DNA of 64,000 nt from Verrucomicrobiaceae bacterium (GTDB lineage Bacteria > Verrucomicrobiota > Verrucomicrobiia > Verrucomicrobiales > Akkermansiaceae). The notes beneath the pieces were generated by a model. The model worked only from the letters and a program-made list of their open reading frames with translations, was not told where the DNA came from and ran no database searches. Position numbers and translations under genes: made by a program. The stretch covers positions 18,903 through 82,902 of the forward strand of contig JAIXWR010000022.1 in assembly GCA_027491155.1 (NCBI GenBank). Direction: 5' to 3'. Shown here in pieces: positions 43,794 through 52,729 of this stretch; position 1 is the first letter of the stretch; each line of letters starts with the position of its first letter.

Positions 43794-44831
43794 GTGCCCG
43801 ACGCCTACGACTTCGCCCGCTCGCTGCTCTTCCGACTCGATGCCGAGTCCGCCCATCACCTGAGCCTGCGCGGGCTGCGACTCGCCGAGAACTCCGGGCT
43901 GCTCCGCCTGCTTTTCCCCGCCGCCGAATGCCTCGCGCCGGTCGAACTGATGGGCCTCCGCTTCCCCAACCGCGTCGGCCTCGCCGCCGGCCTGGACAAG
44001 GAAGGCAACACCATCGACGCCCTCGGCCGCCTCGGCTTCGGCTTCGTCGAGATCGGCACCATCACCCCGCGGCCGCAGGCCGGAAATCCCAAGCCGCGGC
44101 TGTTCCGGCTGGTCGAGCACGAGGCGATCATCAACCGCATGGGCTTCAACAATCCCGGCATCGCCGAGGGGGTGGAAAACGTCCGCCGCTCGAAGCACTT
44201 CGACGGCGTGATCGGCTTCAACATCGGCAAGAACAAGGACACCCCGAACGAGAACGCCGCCGACGACTACCTAGCCTGCCTCAAGGCCGCCTACCCGGTC
44301 GCCGATTACATCGCGGTCAATCTTTCCTCGCCCAACACCCCGGGCCTGCGCGACCTCCAGGGTGCCGAAGCCTCCGCCCGGCTGTTAGAGACGCTGAAGA
44401 AAGAGCAAGCCCGCCTCGCCATGGAACACGGCAAGCAGGTTCCGCTCCTTTTCAAGGTCGCCCCGGACCTCGAACCCCAGCATGTGGCCGATCTGGCCAA
44501 GGTCTTCCGCGACGGCGGGCTCGACGGCCTGATCGCGACCAACACAACCCTCGATCGCGCCCCGGTCGACGGCCACCCGCGTGCCCAGGAAGCCGGCGGA
44601 CTGTCCGGCAAGCCCCTCACGCAACGCAGCACCGAGATCATCCGCGCCTTTGCCGGCGAGTTCGGCGGCTGCATCCCGATCATCGGCGTCGGCGGGATCT
44701 CCTGCGCGCAGGACGCCATCGACAAGATCCGCGCCGGAGCCAGCCTGGTGCAGATCTATTCCGCCTTCATCTACCAAGGCCCGCGGCTGGTCCGGGAGTG
44801 CGCCGATGCCCTCGACCGCCTGGCGGATTAG
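43794..44831 (+). CDS. pyrD: Dihydroorotate dehydrogenase, quinone-dependent (class 2)
   Basis: This 345-residue flavoenzyme oxidises dihydroorotate to orotate in pyrimidine synthesis and passes electrons to quinone at the membrane. The N-terminal amphipathic helices typical of class 2 are present (DAYDFARSLLFRLDAESAHH). FMN and substrate motifs are GLAAGLDKEGN, VEIGTITPRPQAGNPKPR, NRMGFNN, the catalytic-serine loop NLSSPNTPGLRDLQ, KVAPDL and IIGVGGIS. GTG 43794 gives a normal-length protein; the frame extends further upstream without resemblance. Another pyrimidine gene, pyrC, is 14 kb away. Confidence 0.92.
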   Translation: MPDAYDFARSLLFRLDAESAHHLSLRGLRLAENSGLLRLLFPAAECLAPVELMGLRFPNRVGLAAGLDKEGNTIDALGRLGFGFVEIGTITPRPQAGNPKPRLFRLVEHEAIINRMGFNNPGIAEGVENVRRSKHFDGVIGFNIGKNKDTPNENAADDYLACLKAAYPVADYIAVNLSSPNTPGLRDLQGAEASARLLETLKKEQARLAMEHGKQVPLLFKVAPDLEPQHVADLAKVFRDGGLDGLIATNTTLDRAPVDGHPRAQEAGGLSGKPLTQRSTEIIRAFAGEFGGCIPIIGVGGISCAQDAIDKIRAGASLVQIYSAFIYQGPRLVRECADALDRLAD

Positions 44832-44924
44832 CCCTCCCTCATGCCCTTCGCGACCCGGTGCTTTTCCCACTTGCATCCCGGCCTGATTGCCGAATCTTGT
44901 TCACGAAACCGAACCATTCGAACC

Positions 44925-45167
44925 ATGAAGAAATCCCTGACCCTGCTCGCGCTCGCGACCGCTTTCCTCGGAACCAGCTGCCAGAACTACGGACCCAACG
45001 CCAACCGCGGTGCCGCGACCGGCGCGCTGATCGGAGCCGGTGCCGGCGCCATCATCGGCAACCAGTCGGGCCGTGCCCTCGAGGGTGCCGCGATCGGTGC
45101 CGCCGGTGGTGCGGTGGTCGGCGGTGCTTACGGCAATGCCAAGGACCAGGAAAACCGCGGCTACTGA
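44925..45167 (+). CDS. Glycine-zipper lipoprotein
   Basis: This 80-residue protein has a lipoprotein signal (LTLLALATAFLGTSC) and two glycine-zipper segments (GALIGAGAGAIIGNQSGRAL and GAAIGAAGGAVVGGAYG), the pattern of OmpA-like or YmgG-type glycine-zipper proteins that pack in membranes. A strong terminator follows 20 bp downstream, so it is expressed as its own unit or as the end of the pyrD transcript. Confidence 0.85.
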   Translation: MKKSLTLLALATAFLGTSCQNYGPNANRGAATGALIGAGAGAIIGNQSGRALEGAAIGAAGGAVVGGAYGNAKDQENRGY

Positions 45168-45186
45168 GCCTTTCCTTGATTTCCGG

Positions 45187-45223
45187 TGCCGGGCAGGCCG
45201 TCATGGCCTCGCCCGGCATTTTT
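45187..45223 (+). terminator. Rho-independent terminator after the glycine-zipper gene
   Basis: The stem TGCCGGGC (45187-45194) pairs with GCCCGGCA (45211-45218), extended inward by GGCC/GGCC, and is followed directly by TTTTT. It also isolates the downstream dsbD gene. Confidence 0.9.
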
Positions 45224-45278
45224 GTCGGATGATTTCCGCATCCGGCGACTCTATTACCCGGTCAAGTCCCTCTTCATC

Positions 45279-47426
45279 ATGCGATTCCTCAAGCTTCTCC
45301 CGGCCGTTCTGCTCGCCGTCGCGATCCACTCCCAAGCCCGCGCCCAGAAAGCGGATCCCTTCGGGTCACTTGATGAAGCACCCGCGACCGCTTCAATCGT
45401 CGCCGAAGTGAAGGAGATCGCTCCGGGCGAACCCTTCCGGGTCGCGCTCAAAGTCGAACACGCTCCCCACTGGCACACCTATTATCTGAATCCCGGCCAG
45501 GTCGGCTTCCCGCCATCAATTGAATGGGAACTGCCCGACGGCTTCTCTGCTTCCGACCTCCAGTTTCCCGTGCCCATCCTCGGGACCTTCGAAGGCGCGC
45601 CCTTCTATGGCTACGAGGGCGAAACCTGGTTCCTCCAGACCATCACCCCGCCTGCCAGCTTGAAGCCGGGTGAAACCGTCACGCTCTCCGGTGAGGCCTC
45701 GTGGCTGGCCTGCGAGACCAAGTGCATCCCCGGCAGCGCCCCGCTTGAGCTGAAGCTCCCCGTCGCCACCGCCGCCAGCCCGAATCCCGACGCTGCCGCG
45801 GACTTTGCCGCTGCCGATGCCTCCATGCCCCAACTGCCCGGCGCATGGAAGATCGAGGCGTCGGAAAGTGACAACCAGATCACCCTGACCCTCCGCCCCG
45901 GCGCAGGCGCGGTCGCCGCACCAGAGAAAGTTCACTTCTTCAGCAGCGATGCGATCGAGGACGCGGCCAAGCCCCAGACCCTCACCAAGGAAGGCGATGC
46001 CTGGAAACTCGTCGTCCCGAGGAATCCCGAGACCGACCCGAAGCCCTCCACCATCAACGGGATCCTGAGGTCCGACAATGGATGGCTCGAAGGCAATCCA
46101 TCCAAAGGGCTCACCCTTGCCAATCTTGAGATCACGGCACCCGGTGGCGAGACCGCGGCCGGCCCGGCCACGACAGGGGTCAAGAAAGCTCCCGGGCTCA
46201 TCCTCACCTTCGCCCTGATGTTCATCGGCGGCCTTATCCTCAACCTGATGCCCTGCGTTTTCCCGGTGATCGGCCTCAAGATCATGGGCTTCGTCCAGCA
46301 GTCGGGCCATGATCGTTCGTCCGTCGTGAAGCACGGTTTGGTCTTCACCTCGGGCGTTCTCGCTTCCTTCTGGATCCTCTGCGCCCTCATGATCGCCGGC
46401 AACATCCGGAGTTACGGCGGCCAGTTGCAAAACCCCTGGGTGGTCCTGACCCTGCTGCTGGTGATGCTCCTTTTCGCACTCAGCATGTTCGGCGTGTTCG
46501 AGATCGGAAGCTCGGCCACCGGCGCCGGCGGCAAGCTCGCCAACAAGGACGGCCTGTCCGGAACCTTCTTCTCGGGCATTCTCGCGACGGTGGTCGCCAC
46601 GCCCTGTTCCGCCCCCTTCCTTGGCACCGGCCTCAGCGCCACCGCGGCCCTGCCCGTGCCGCTCTTCGTCCTGAGTTTCACCTTCATGGCACTCGGCCTC
46701 AGCCTCCCCTACCTCCTGCTTTCGTTCTTCCCCACGCTGGTGGACAAGCTCCCGCGACCCGGCCCCTGGATGGAGTCGTTCAAACAAGGCATGTCCTTCC
46801 TGATGTTCGGTGCCGCTGCCTTCCTCGCCTGGCTTTATCTCGCGCAGGTCGGCACGCAACTCGATGGCCAGAAGGGCCTGCACGTGTTGATTGGCCTCAC
46901 CGTGATCTCCGCCGGACTTTGGATCTACGGTCGCTGGGTGCTCCCCCACCGCACTCCAAAAGCCCGGAACATCGGGCGGGTCTTCACCCTGCTTTTCCTC
47001 GCAGGTGGCTTCGCCCTTTCAAAGCCGTCACCCTCCCCGGCTCCCGGCGCGATCGCCGACCCCTCGGTCATCCGGTGGGAACCATGGAGCAAGGAGAAGC
47101 AGGACGCCCTCCTGAAAGAGGGCAAATCGGTCTATGTCGACTTCACCGCGGCGTGGTGCCTGACCTGCCAGACCAACAAGGCCGCCGCCTACAACGAAGC
47201 CACGGCACAGCTTTTCAACAAGCATGGCATCGTGGCGCTGAAGGCCGACAAGACTTCCGACAATCCGGCGATCGACGCCGAACTCAAGCGTCTCGGCCAG
47301 GTCGCGATCCCGGTCAACGTGCTCTATGCCGGCGGCGACCCTACCCCCCACATCACCCAACCGATCCTGACGGCCGGCTATCTCCAGAACCTTGTCCGCG
47401 AGCACCTGGGCGAACCAGCCCCCTGA
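45279..47426 (+). CDS. dsbD: Thiol:disulfide interchange protein DsbD-like
   Basis: This 715-residue inner-membrane protein moves reducing equivalents from cytoplasmic thioredoxin to the periplasm. After a signal peptide (LKLLPAVLLAVAIHSQARA), the N-terminal DsbD-alpha-like domain carries C145 and C149 (CETKC). The transmembrane domain (about 305-580) has the redox cysteines C326 (NLMPCVFPVIGLK) and C443 (TPCSAPFLGT). The C-terminal thioredoxin domain has C627-LT-C630 (WCLTC). All three cysteine pairs are present. The N-domain resembles the ScsB-type subgroup more than E. coli DsbD. ATG 45279 opens the signal. It may serve cytochrome c maturation, consistent with the cytochrome gene at 55.7 kb. 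Confidence 0.9.
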   Translation: MRFLKLLPAVLLAVAIHSQARAQKADPFGSLDEAPATASIVAEVKEIAPGEPFRVALKVEHAPHWHTYYLNPGQVGFPPSIEWELPDGFSASDLQFPVPILGTFEGAPFYGYEGETWFLQTITPPASLKPGETVTLSGEASWLACETKCIPGSAPLELKLPVATAASPNPDAAADFAAADASMPQLPGAWKIEASESDNQITLTLRPGAGAVAAPEKVHFFSSDAIEDAAKPQTLTKEGDAWKLVVPRNPETDPKPSTINGILRSDNGWLEGNPSKGLTLANLEITAPGGETAAGPATTGVKKAPGLILTFALMFIGGLILNLMPCVFPVIGLKIMGFVQQSGHDRSSVVKHGLVFTSGVLASFWILCALMIAGNIRSYGGQLQNPWVVLTLLLVMLLFALSMFGVFEIGSSATGAGGKLANKDGLSGTFFSGILATVVATPCSAPFLGTGLSATAALPVPLFVLSFTFMALGLSLPYLLLSFFPTLVDKLPRPGPWMESFKQGMSFLMFGAAAFLAWLYLAQVGTQLDGQKGLHVLIGLTVISAGLWIYGRWVLPHRTPKARNIGRVFTLLFLAGGFALSKPSPSPAPGAIADPSVIRWEPWSKEKQDALLKEGKSVYVDFTAAWCLTCQTNKAAAYNEATAQLFNKHGIVALKADKTSDNPAIDAELKRLGQVAIPVNVLYAGGDPTPHITQPILTAGYLQNLVREHLGEPAP

Positions 47427-47564
47427 TTCGCAACCCGCGCGACATTCCGGATGACCCGCCGCCCGGACTGCATCAAGGACCTGTTCACCCGCGAAGTGCC
47501 CGAACCGGAGAAGGAGAGGTAGCGGGCGCCTCCCGCATCAGCGGAGGGTCGCCCCACCTCGAAA

Positions 47565-47612
47565 GGAGTGTCGCCTTGCAGGCGACATGGCGGTGGAAGG
47601 GCGGCATCCCTG
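47565..47612. repeat. REP-like hairpin element, copy 2
   Basis: It has the same TGTCGCC-TTGCA-GGCGACA hairpin (47569-47587) and flanks as the copy at 42934. A second hairpin-like segment, GGGCGGCATCCCTGCCG, follows. It lies 63 bp before the glgB start codon, inside its leader. Confidence 0.8.
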
Positions 47613-47674
47613 CCGTCCGCGTCGGGCTCCCCCCCAACTTCACTCCTTACTTCCCTCTGGCACGATCCCCGCTC

Positions 47675-49672
47675 ATGCTCCGGCCAGTGAGCGAAACCCC
47701 TCAACTCGTCCGCGACGATCCCTGGCTCGAACCCCACGCCGGAGCCATCGCGCACCGCCTCCACCGCTTCCATTTCACGCAAGGCGACATCGAGGCCCGC
47801 AGCGGCTCGCTTTCCGCCTACGCCACCGGCCACAAGCTCACCGGCATCCACCGCCAGCCCGACGGCCACTGGATGGTCCGCGAATGGCTGCCCAAGGCGA
47901 AAGCTGTCTCCCTCATCGGCGATTTCAACGGCTGGAACCGCGAAAGCCACCCCCTCGCCCCGGCCGGCCGCGGGGTTTGGCAACTCCGCCTGCCGCCCGA
48001 GACCCTCGCCCACGGCCAGCGGGTGAAACTCCACATCCACGGCGCCGACGACTCCCGCCGCGACCGCATTCCCGCCTGCATCCTGCGCGCCGTCCAGGAC
48101 CCGGAAAGCCACGACTACGCCGGCCAGATCTGGGAGCCGGCCGAGCCCTACGTCTGGCACCACGAGTTCGACCCGGCATCGGTCAAGGTCCCCTTCATCT
48201 ACGAAGCCCACGTCGGCATGTCCGGCGAGGAAGGCCGAGTCCATTCCTACCGCGAGTTCGCCAACACCATCCTGCCCCGCATCGCCCGCGGCGGCTACAA
48301 TGTCGTCCAACTGATGGCCGTCCAGGAGCACCCCTATTACGGATCCTTCGGCTACCACGTCTCGTCATTCTTCGCCCCGTCCTCGCGCTTCGGCACGCCG
48401 GAGGACCTGAAATACCTCGTCGACACCGCCCACGGCCTCGGGCTGGCGGTTCTGTTGGACATCGTCCACTCCCACGCGGTGAAGAACATCGCCGAGGGCC
48501 TCAACGACCTCGACGGCTCCGGCAACCTCTACTTCCACGCCGATGCCCGCGGCGATCACCCGCAGTGGGACTCCAAGGTCTTCGACTACGGCCGCCCGGA
48601 AGTCCGCCAGTTCCTCCTTTCCAACGTCCGCCACTGGCTCGAGGAGTTCCGCTTCGACGGCTTCCGCTTCGATGGCGTGACCTCGATGCTCTACTGGCAC
48701 CGCGGCGCGACGTCCTTCGACGACTACGGCAAGTACTTCGGCCCCGATGTCGACGAGGACGCCATCCTCTACCTCCAACTCGCCACCACCCTGGCGAACC
48801 AGCTCAGGCCCGGCGCGCTGCTGATCGCCGAGGACATGTCCGGCATGCCCGGCCTCTGCCGCCCGGTCGCGGAAGGCGGCGTCGGCTTCACCGCCCGCCT
48901 CGCGATGGGCATCCCGGATTTCTGGATCAAGCTCCTCAAGCACGTCCCCGACGAGCAGTGGGACGTCGGCGAGATCTGGGGCACCCTGACCAACCGCCGC
49001 CGCCACGAGGCCAACATCGCCTACGCCGAAAGCCACGACCAGGCCCTGGTCGGCGACAAGACCCTCGCCTTCTGGCTGATGGACGAGAAGATGTACTGGC
49101 ACATGGGCAAGGACGACCCGGACGTCGTCGTCGAGCGCGGCATCGCCCTGCACAAGATCATCCGCCTGCTCACCTTCACCCTCGGCGGCGAGGGCTGGCT
49201 GAATTTCATGGGCAACGAATTCGGCCACCCCGAGTGGCTCGACTTCCCCCGCGAGGGCAACTGCTGGTCCTACCACTACTGCCGCCGCCAGTGGTCGCTC
49301 GCCGACAACCCCGCGCTGAAATACCCCTACCTCGGCACCTTCGACCGCGCCATGTTGGAGACCGGCAAGAAACATGGACTGCCCGGCGACGCGCCCGCCG
49401 AACTGCTCAACCTCGACCCCGTCAACAAGGTTCTCTGCGCCCGCCGCGGCGAGTTGCTGTTCGTCTTCAACCTCTCCACCGACCGCTCGATCCCGGATTA
49501 CAAGTTCCCGGTCCCCGGCAAGGGAGCTTACCGGCTGGTGCTCGACACCGACGCGTCCTTCTTCGGCGGGCACGACCGCGTCGACGCCACCATCGAGTAT
49601 CCCGTCGCGGAGGACGGCACGCTTTCGATCTACTCCCCCGCCCGCACCGCGATGGTTTTCGCCCCCGTTTGA
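47675..49672 (+). CDS. glgB: 1,4-alpha-glucan branching enzyme
   Basis: This 665-residue GH13 enzyme introduces alpha-1,6 branches into glycogen. An N-terminal CBM48 (REWLPKAKAVSLIGDFNGWN) precedes the catalytic barrel: YEAHVGMS, AVQEHPYYGSFGYHVSSFFA, DIVHSHAVKN, nucleophile D333 (DGFRFDGVTSML), acid E386 (IAEDMSG) and D455 (ESHDQAL), then NEFGHPEW. The C-terminal beta domain completes it. The sequence is closer to the eukaryotic-type branching enzymes than to E. coli GlgB, as in several Verrucomicrobiota and Planctomycetes. ATG 47675 follows a REP-like element; convergent with the beta-helix gene 13 bp away. Confidence 0.92.
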   Translation: MLRPVSETPQLVRDDPWLEPHAGAIAHRLHRFHFTQGDIEARSGSLSAYATGHKLTGIHRQPDGHWMVREWLPKAKAVSLIGDFNGWNRESHPLAPAGRGVWQLRLPPETLAHGQRVKLHIHGADDSRRDRIPACILRAVQDPESHDYAGQIWEPAEPYVWHHEFDPASVKVPFIYEAHVGMSGEEGRVHSYREFANTILPRIARGGYNVVQLMAVQEHPYYGSFGYHVSSFFAPSSRFGTPEDLKYLVDTAHGLGLAVLLDIVHSHAVKNIAEGLNDLDGSGNLYFHADARGDHPQWDSKVFDYGRPEVRQFLLSNVRHWLEEFRFDGFRFDGVTSMLYWHRGATSFDDYGKYFGPDVDEDAILYLQLATTLANQLRPGALLIAEDMSGMPGLCRPVAEGGVGFTARLAMGIPDFWIKLLKHVPDEQWDVGEIWGTLTNRRRHEANIAYAESHDQALVGDKTLAFWLMDEKMYWHMGKDDPDVVVERGIALHKIIRLLTFTLGGEGWLNFMGNEFGHPEWLDFPREGNCWSYHYCRRQWSLADNPALKYPYLGTFDRAMLETGKKHGLPGDAPAELLNLDPVNKVLCARRGELLFVFNLSTDRSIPDYKFPVPGKGAYRLVLDTDASFFGGHDRVDATIEYPVAEDGTLSIYSPARTAMVFAPV

Positions 49673-49685
49673 TCCCTGGAGCGCT

Positions 49686-50735
49686 TTATTCCACGGGCTT
49701 GCCGTAAACGCCGCCGGTCTCCTCCACCGGCAGCTTCGGCCGCGATGCCTCCGGCTTGTCATCGGCGAACCAGCGGTTGTTCTGGAATCGGAAAGTCTCC
49801 GGCGCGGTGCCCGGCCCGATGTTGAGTTCCTCGCGGACCTTCGCCCGCTGGAATACGAAGCGGTTCCCGGAAATCACCACGTTGCGGCACGGAGGAAAGC
49901 CCTCCGCCCGGGTCTCCTGCAGCACCCGGAAAATCCACTTCTCCGGATTCCGCACGGTGTTCCCCGTGAACTCCGCGCCGTCCACCCCGGTGAAGGCCGC
50001 GGCGCACATCCCGCCCTCGATCGCGTTGTCGCGGATGATGATACGACGCGCCTCGTAATTCGCGCCCGGTGGCCGGAAGAACTCCATGCCGGTCGAGCCG
50101 CCCGCCTGCACCGGCCGCTGGCCCGCGTCCTTGAAATGGCACTTCTCGATCACGATGTCCTCGCAGCCGCCCTTGAACTGCGGCCCGGTGTGCTGGGAAA
50201 AGCCCGGCTTGCCGATGATCCGGCAACCGGTGACCAGCGCCTTGCGGCAGCCGACGAAGTCGATCGCCTGCCCGCCCCAGCCCGAGATCTCGCAATGGCG
50301 GATCGTTAGGTTCTCCAGCCCCGAGCACTTGATCCCGTCGAAGTTGCCGTTCGGTCCGATGTCGGAGATCACCAGGCCCTCCAGCAGCACGTCACCGACC
50401 GGCCGGTCCATCCGGCCGCCGTCGTCGATGTTGATGCCGTTCGCGCTCTGCCCGCTGGCCCGGAGGTTCCGCAGCACGAGCCCGGGGCAGCGCGAGAAAT
50501 GCCAAGCCTGCTTGCCGCCCTTGAAGTGGGGCGGTTTCTCCGGGTCCAGCGCCTCGATCGTCAGCTTCGAGATCCCGCTGACGGAGTGGTCCGCCGGATA
50601 GTCGCCGGGCCCGATCCTCAGCGTGTCCCCGTCCTTCAAAGCCCGCAGCGCGGGTCCGAGATCCGCGGCGTTCTTCACCTCGACCGTCGCCGCACCGACG
50701 GAAGATGCCAGCAGCAGCAGGAGCAGGAATCTCAT
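49686..50735 (-). CDS. Secreted right-handed beta-helix protein
   Basis: This 349-residue protein has a signal peptide (RFLLLLLLASSVGAA) and a parallel beta-helix body with regular NxIxxxGxxx-type rungs (GLVLRNLRASGQSANGINI, DVLLEGLVISDIG, NLTIRHCEISG, ALVTGCRIIG, IIIRDNAIEGG, NVVISGNRFVF). Similar folds are found in pectate lyases, polygalacturonases and polysaccharide-binding proteins. I cannot see a definite catalytic set, so lyase activity is only possible. It is 66 bp downstream of mazG on the same strand. Confidence 0.8.
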   Translation of the reverse strand: MRFLLLLLLASSVGAATVEVKNAADLGPALRALKDGDTLRIGPGDYPADHSVSGISKLTIEALDPEKPPHFKGGKQAWHFSRCPGLVLRNLRASGQSANGINIDDGGRMDRPVGDVLLEGLVISDIGPNGNFDGIKCSGLENLTIRHCEISGWGGQAIDFVGCRKALVTGCRIIGKPGFSQHTGPQFKGGCEDIVIEKCHFKDAGQRPVQAGGSTGMEFFRPPGANYEARRIIIRDNAIEGGMCAAAFTGVDGAEFTGNTVRNPEKWIFRVLQETRAEGFPPCRNVVISGNRFVFQRAKVREELNIGPGTAPETFRFQNNRWFADDKPEASRPKLPVEETGGVYGKPVE

Positions 50736-50801
50736 CCCACGATCACGCGCCGGATCCCCGAAGTCTTTCGCAAGGATGACATCCCTCGAAAGATCCGCTT
50801 C

Positions 50802-51611
50802 TCAGCCCGTCGCCTTCTTCGCCGCTTCCCAGGCCTCGTCCATCTGCCGATCGTTGGCTTCCTCGAGCGACTTGCCGGCAGCCTTCAGCAGGCGTTCCAT
50901 CTCGTTGAAGCGCCGCTCGAACTTTTCGTTCGCCGCCGCCATCACCACTTCCGGATCGATCTTGCGGAAGCGGGCGAGATTCACGACCGAGAACAAAAGG
51001 TCGCCGAGTTCCTCGTCCACCGCCTCGAGATCCTGGGCATCGACCGCGGCCTCCAGCTCCATCACCTCCTCGCGGATCTTGGCCAGCACGCCGGACTGGG
51101 TCGGCCAGTCGAAGCCGACCTTCGCCGCCTTCTTCTGCAACTTCGACGCCCGCAGCAGCGCCGGCAGGCCCTTGCCCGTGCCATGAAGGTACGGCCGCGC
51201 TTCATCGCCCTTCTCACCCCGCTTGATCTCGTCCCATTGCTTCAACACCTCGTCCGACGACGATGCGGCGGAGCTCGCGAAGACGTGGGGATGCCGCCGC
51301 ACCAGCTTGTCGGAGATGCCGCTCGCCACCCAATCCAAGTCGAAGTGACCCACCTCATCCGCCAGTTCGCAGTGGAACACGACCTGCAGCAGCAGGTCGC
51401 CGAGTTCCTCTTCCAGATGCTCCATGTCGCCGCGCTGGATCGCATCGACCGTCTCGTAGGCCTCCTCGATCAGGTTCGGCACCAGGCTGGCGTGGGTCTG
51501 CTCGGCATCCCACGGACAGCCGCCCGGGGCACGCAGGCGGTGCATGATGGCCCGCAGTCGCTCCACCTGGCGTCCCTTCTCGGAACACCCGATCATTTCG
51601 GCATCGGTCAT
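50802..51611 (-). CDS. mazG: Nucleoside triphosphate pyrophosphohydrolase MazG
   Basis: This 269-residue protein hydrolyses NTPs to NMP and pyrophosphate, a house-cleaning role. Two MazG domains are present: residues about 15-120 (GGCPWDAEQTHASLVPNLIEEA, EEELGDLLLQVVFHCELA) and about 150-255 (KVGFDWPT, EEVMELEAAVDAQ, DEELGDLLFSVVNLARF), each with the ExxE...ExxD metal motif. ATG 51611 overlaps the TGA of the rhomboid gene (ATGA), giving translational coupling. Confidence 0.92.
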   Translation of the reverse strand: MTDAEMIGCSEKGRQVERLRAIMHRLRAPGGCPWDAEQTHASLVPNLIEEAYETVDAIQRGDMEHLEEELGDLLLQVVFHCELADEVGHFDLDWVASGISDKLVRRHPHVFASSAASSSDEVLKQWDEIKRGEKGDEARPYLHGTGKGLPALLRASKLQKKAAKVGFDWPTQSGVLAKIREEVMELEAAVDAQDLEAVDEELGDLLFSVVNLARFRKIDPEVVMAAANEKFERRFNEMERLLKAAGKSLEEANDRQMDEAWEAAKKATG

Positions 51612-52528
51612 GGTTTGTCGTAGGCATCCGCGGCCCGGTGCAGGATCTTCCGTTCTTCTTCCGTCAGGCTTTGCAGTCCGTCGCGCGCGATCTTGTCCAG
51701 CACGCGGTCCACTTCGCTGGCGGCATCGATGTCCACCTCGCTGCGCGGCCGCAGCTTGGCCCCGGCACCTGGGATCTTCCGCTGGAACTCGCGCGGGCGG
51801 ATGATCTTGGCGGTTGCCGCGGCTCGCGACGAGCGCTTGCCCGCCCCTTTCCGCAGCAGCCCCGGAAACTTCATCAGGAAATAGCCGAGGATCGCCCCGC
51901 CGAGGTGCCCGGCTTCGCCGCCGCTGTTCTTGAACCAGATGCCGCCGGTCAGGATGTCGCCGAGGATGACCGCCACCGCGATGCCGATGAAGCCGAGCGC
52001 CGCCGTCCTCATCGTGATCGGAACGGGGAAAAACAGGAGCTGGACCCGCGCGTTCGGATTCAGGAACGCAACGCCGACGATCAGCCCGTAGATCCCCGCC
52101 GAGGCACCGACCAACGGCGTCATCACCCCTGGCAGCAGACCCCGCTCGGGAAGAATCCCGGCCACCGTGAGAAGCGAGTAGAACAAGGCCCCGGCCACGC
52201 CACAGAGCAGGTAGAATCCCAGGAAGCGCCAGCGCCCCCACCACCGCTCCATCCACGGCCCGAAGAAGTAGAGGCCGATCGCGTTGAAGATCACGTGCCC
52301 CACGCTCCCGTGCAGGAACTGGAAGGTCAGCAGCTCCCAGATCCGCGCTTCCTTGAAGGCCGACTCGACCGTGAAACAGCCCCAGGCCGCCACCTTGTTG
52401 CCGAGAAACAGCATGTCGACGAAGTAGATCGCGAGGATCGAGATCAGCAGCACCTTCGTCACCGGCGGCATTGCCGGACCGGCCACCCGCCGTTCCTCAC
52501 GAAAATACTCCCGGTCCTGCGCACCCAT
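51608..52528 (-). CDS. Rhomboid family intramembrane serine protease
   Basis: This 306-residue protein has six hydrophobic segments between about 22 and 220. The rhomboid dyad is visible: S143 in VGASAGIYGLI and H208 in EAGHLGGAILGYF; the helix-2 motif LTFQFLHGSVGHVIFNAIGLY and the L1-loop WxxGxW-type sequence (MERWWGRWRF) support this. The cytoplasmic C-terminal tail (about 225-306) is charged and contains EVDIDAASEVDRVLDKI. ATG 52528 is used; ATG at residue 20 is an alternative. Substrate unknown. It forms an operon with mazG. Confidence 0.9.
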   Translation of the reverse strand: MGAQDREYFREERRVAGPAMPPVTKVLLISILAIYFVDMLFLGNKVAAWGCFTVESAFKEARIWELLTFQFLHGSVGHVIFNAIGLYFFGPWMERWWGRWRFLGFYLLCGVAGALFYSLLTVAGILPERGLLPGVMTPLVGASAGIYGLIVGVAFLNPNARVQLLFFPVPITMRTAALGFIGIAVAVILGDILTGGIWFKNSGGEAGHLGGAILGYFLMKFPGLLRKGAGKRSSRAAATAKIIRPREFQRKIPGAGAKLRPRSEVDIDAASEVDRVLDKIARDGLQSLTEEERKILHRAADAYDKP

Positions 52529-52729
52529 CGGCGAAGGGGGTAACACGGGCTCCCGGCCTCCGCAAGGCCGGCCGCCAAGCTCCCTCCGCCACCCAAGGAA
52601 CGGCGGACTCCGATCCGCCGGAGACCACGGAAAGCCAATGAGCGATGCGAAACGCTTCGAACCCACTCGTCATCCTCGAAGATCCCCGGCCCTTGGCAAA
52701 GCCCTCGCCCATCTTGTGGGCGATGCCGG

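Noticed and set aside
47451..47522. 23-codon ORF MTRRPDCIKDLF... after dsbD
   Set aside because: Too short to support, no family resemblance and no ribosome-binding site; possibly a gene remnant.
52529..52729. Open frame and CCGGCCT/AGGCCGG hairpin in the gap between the DUF3482 and rhomboid genes
   Set aside because: The frame lacks coding character; the hairpin has no T tract and cannot be assigned as a terminator.
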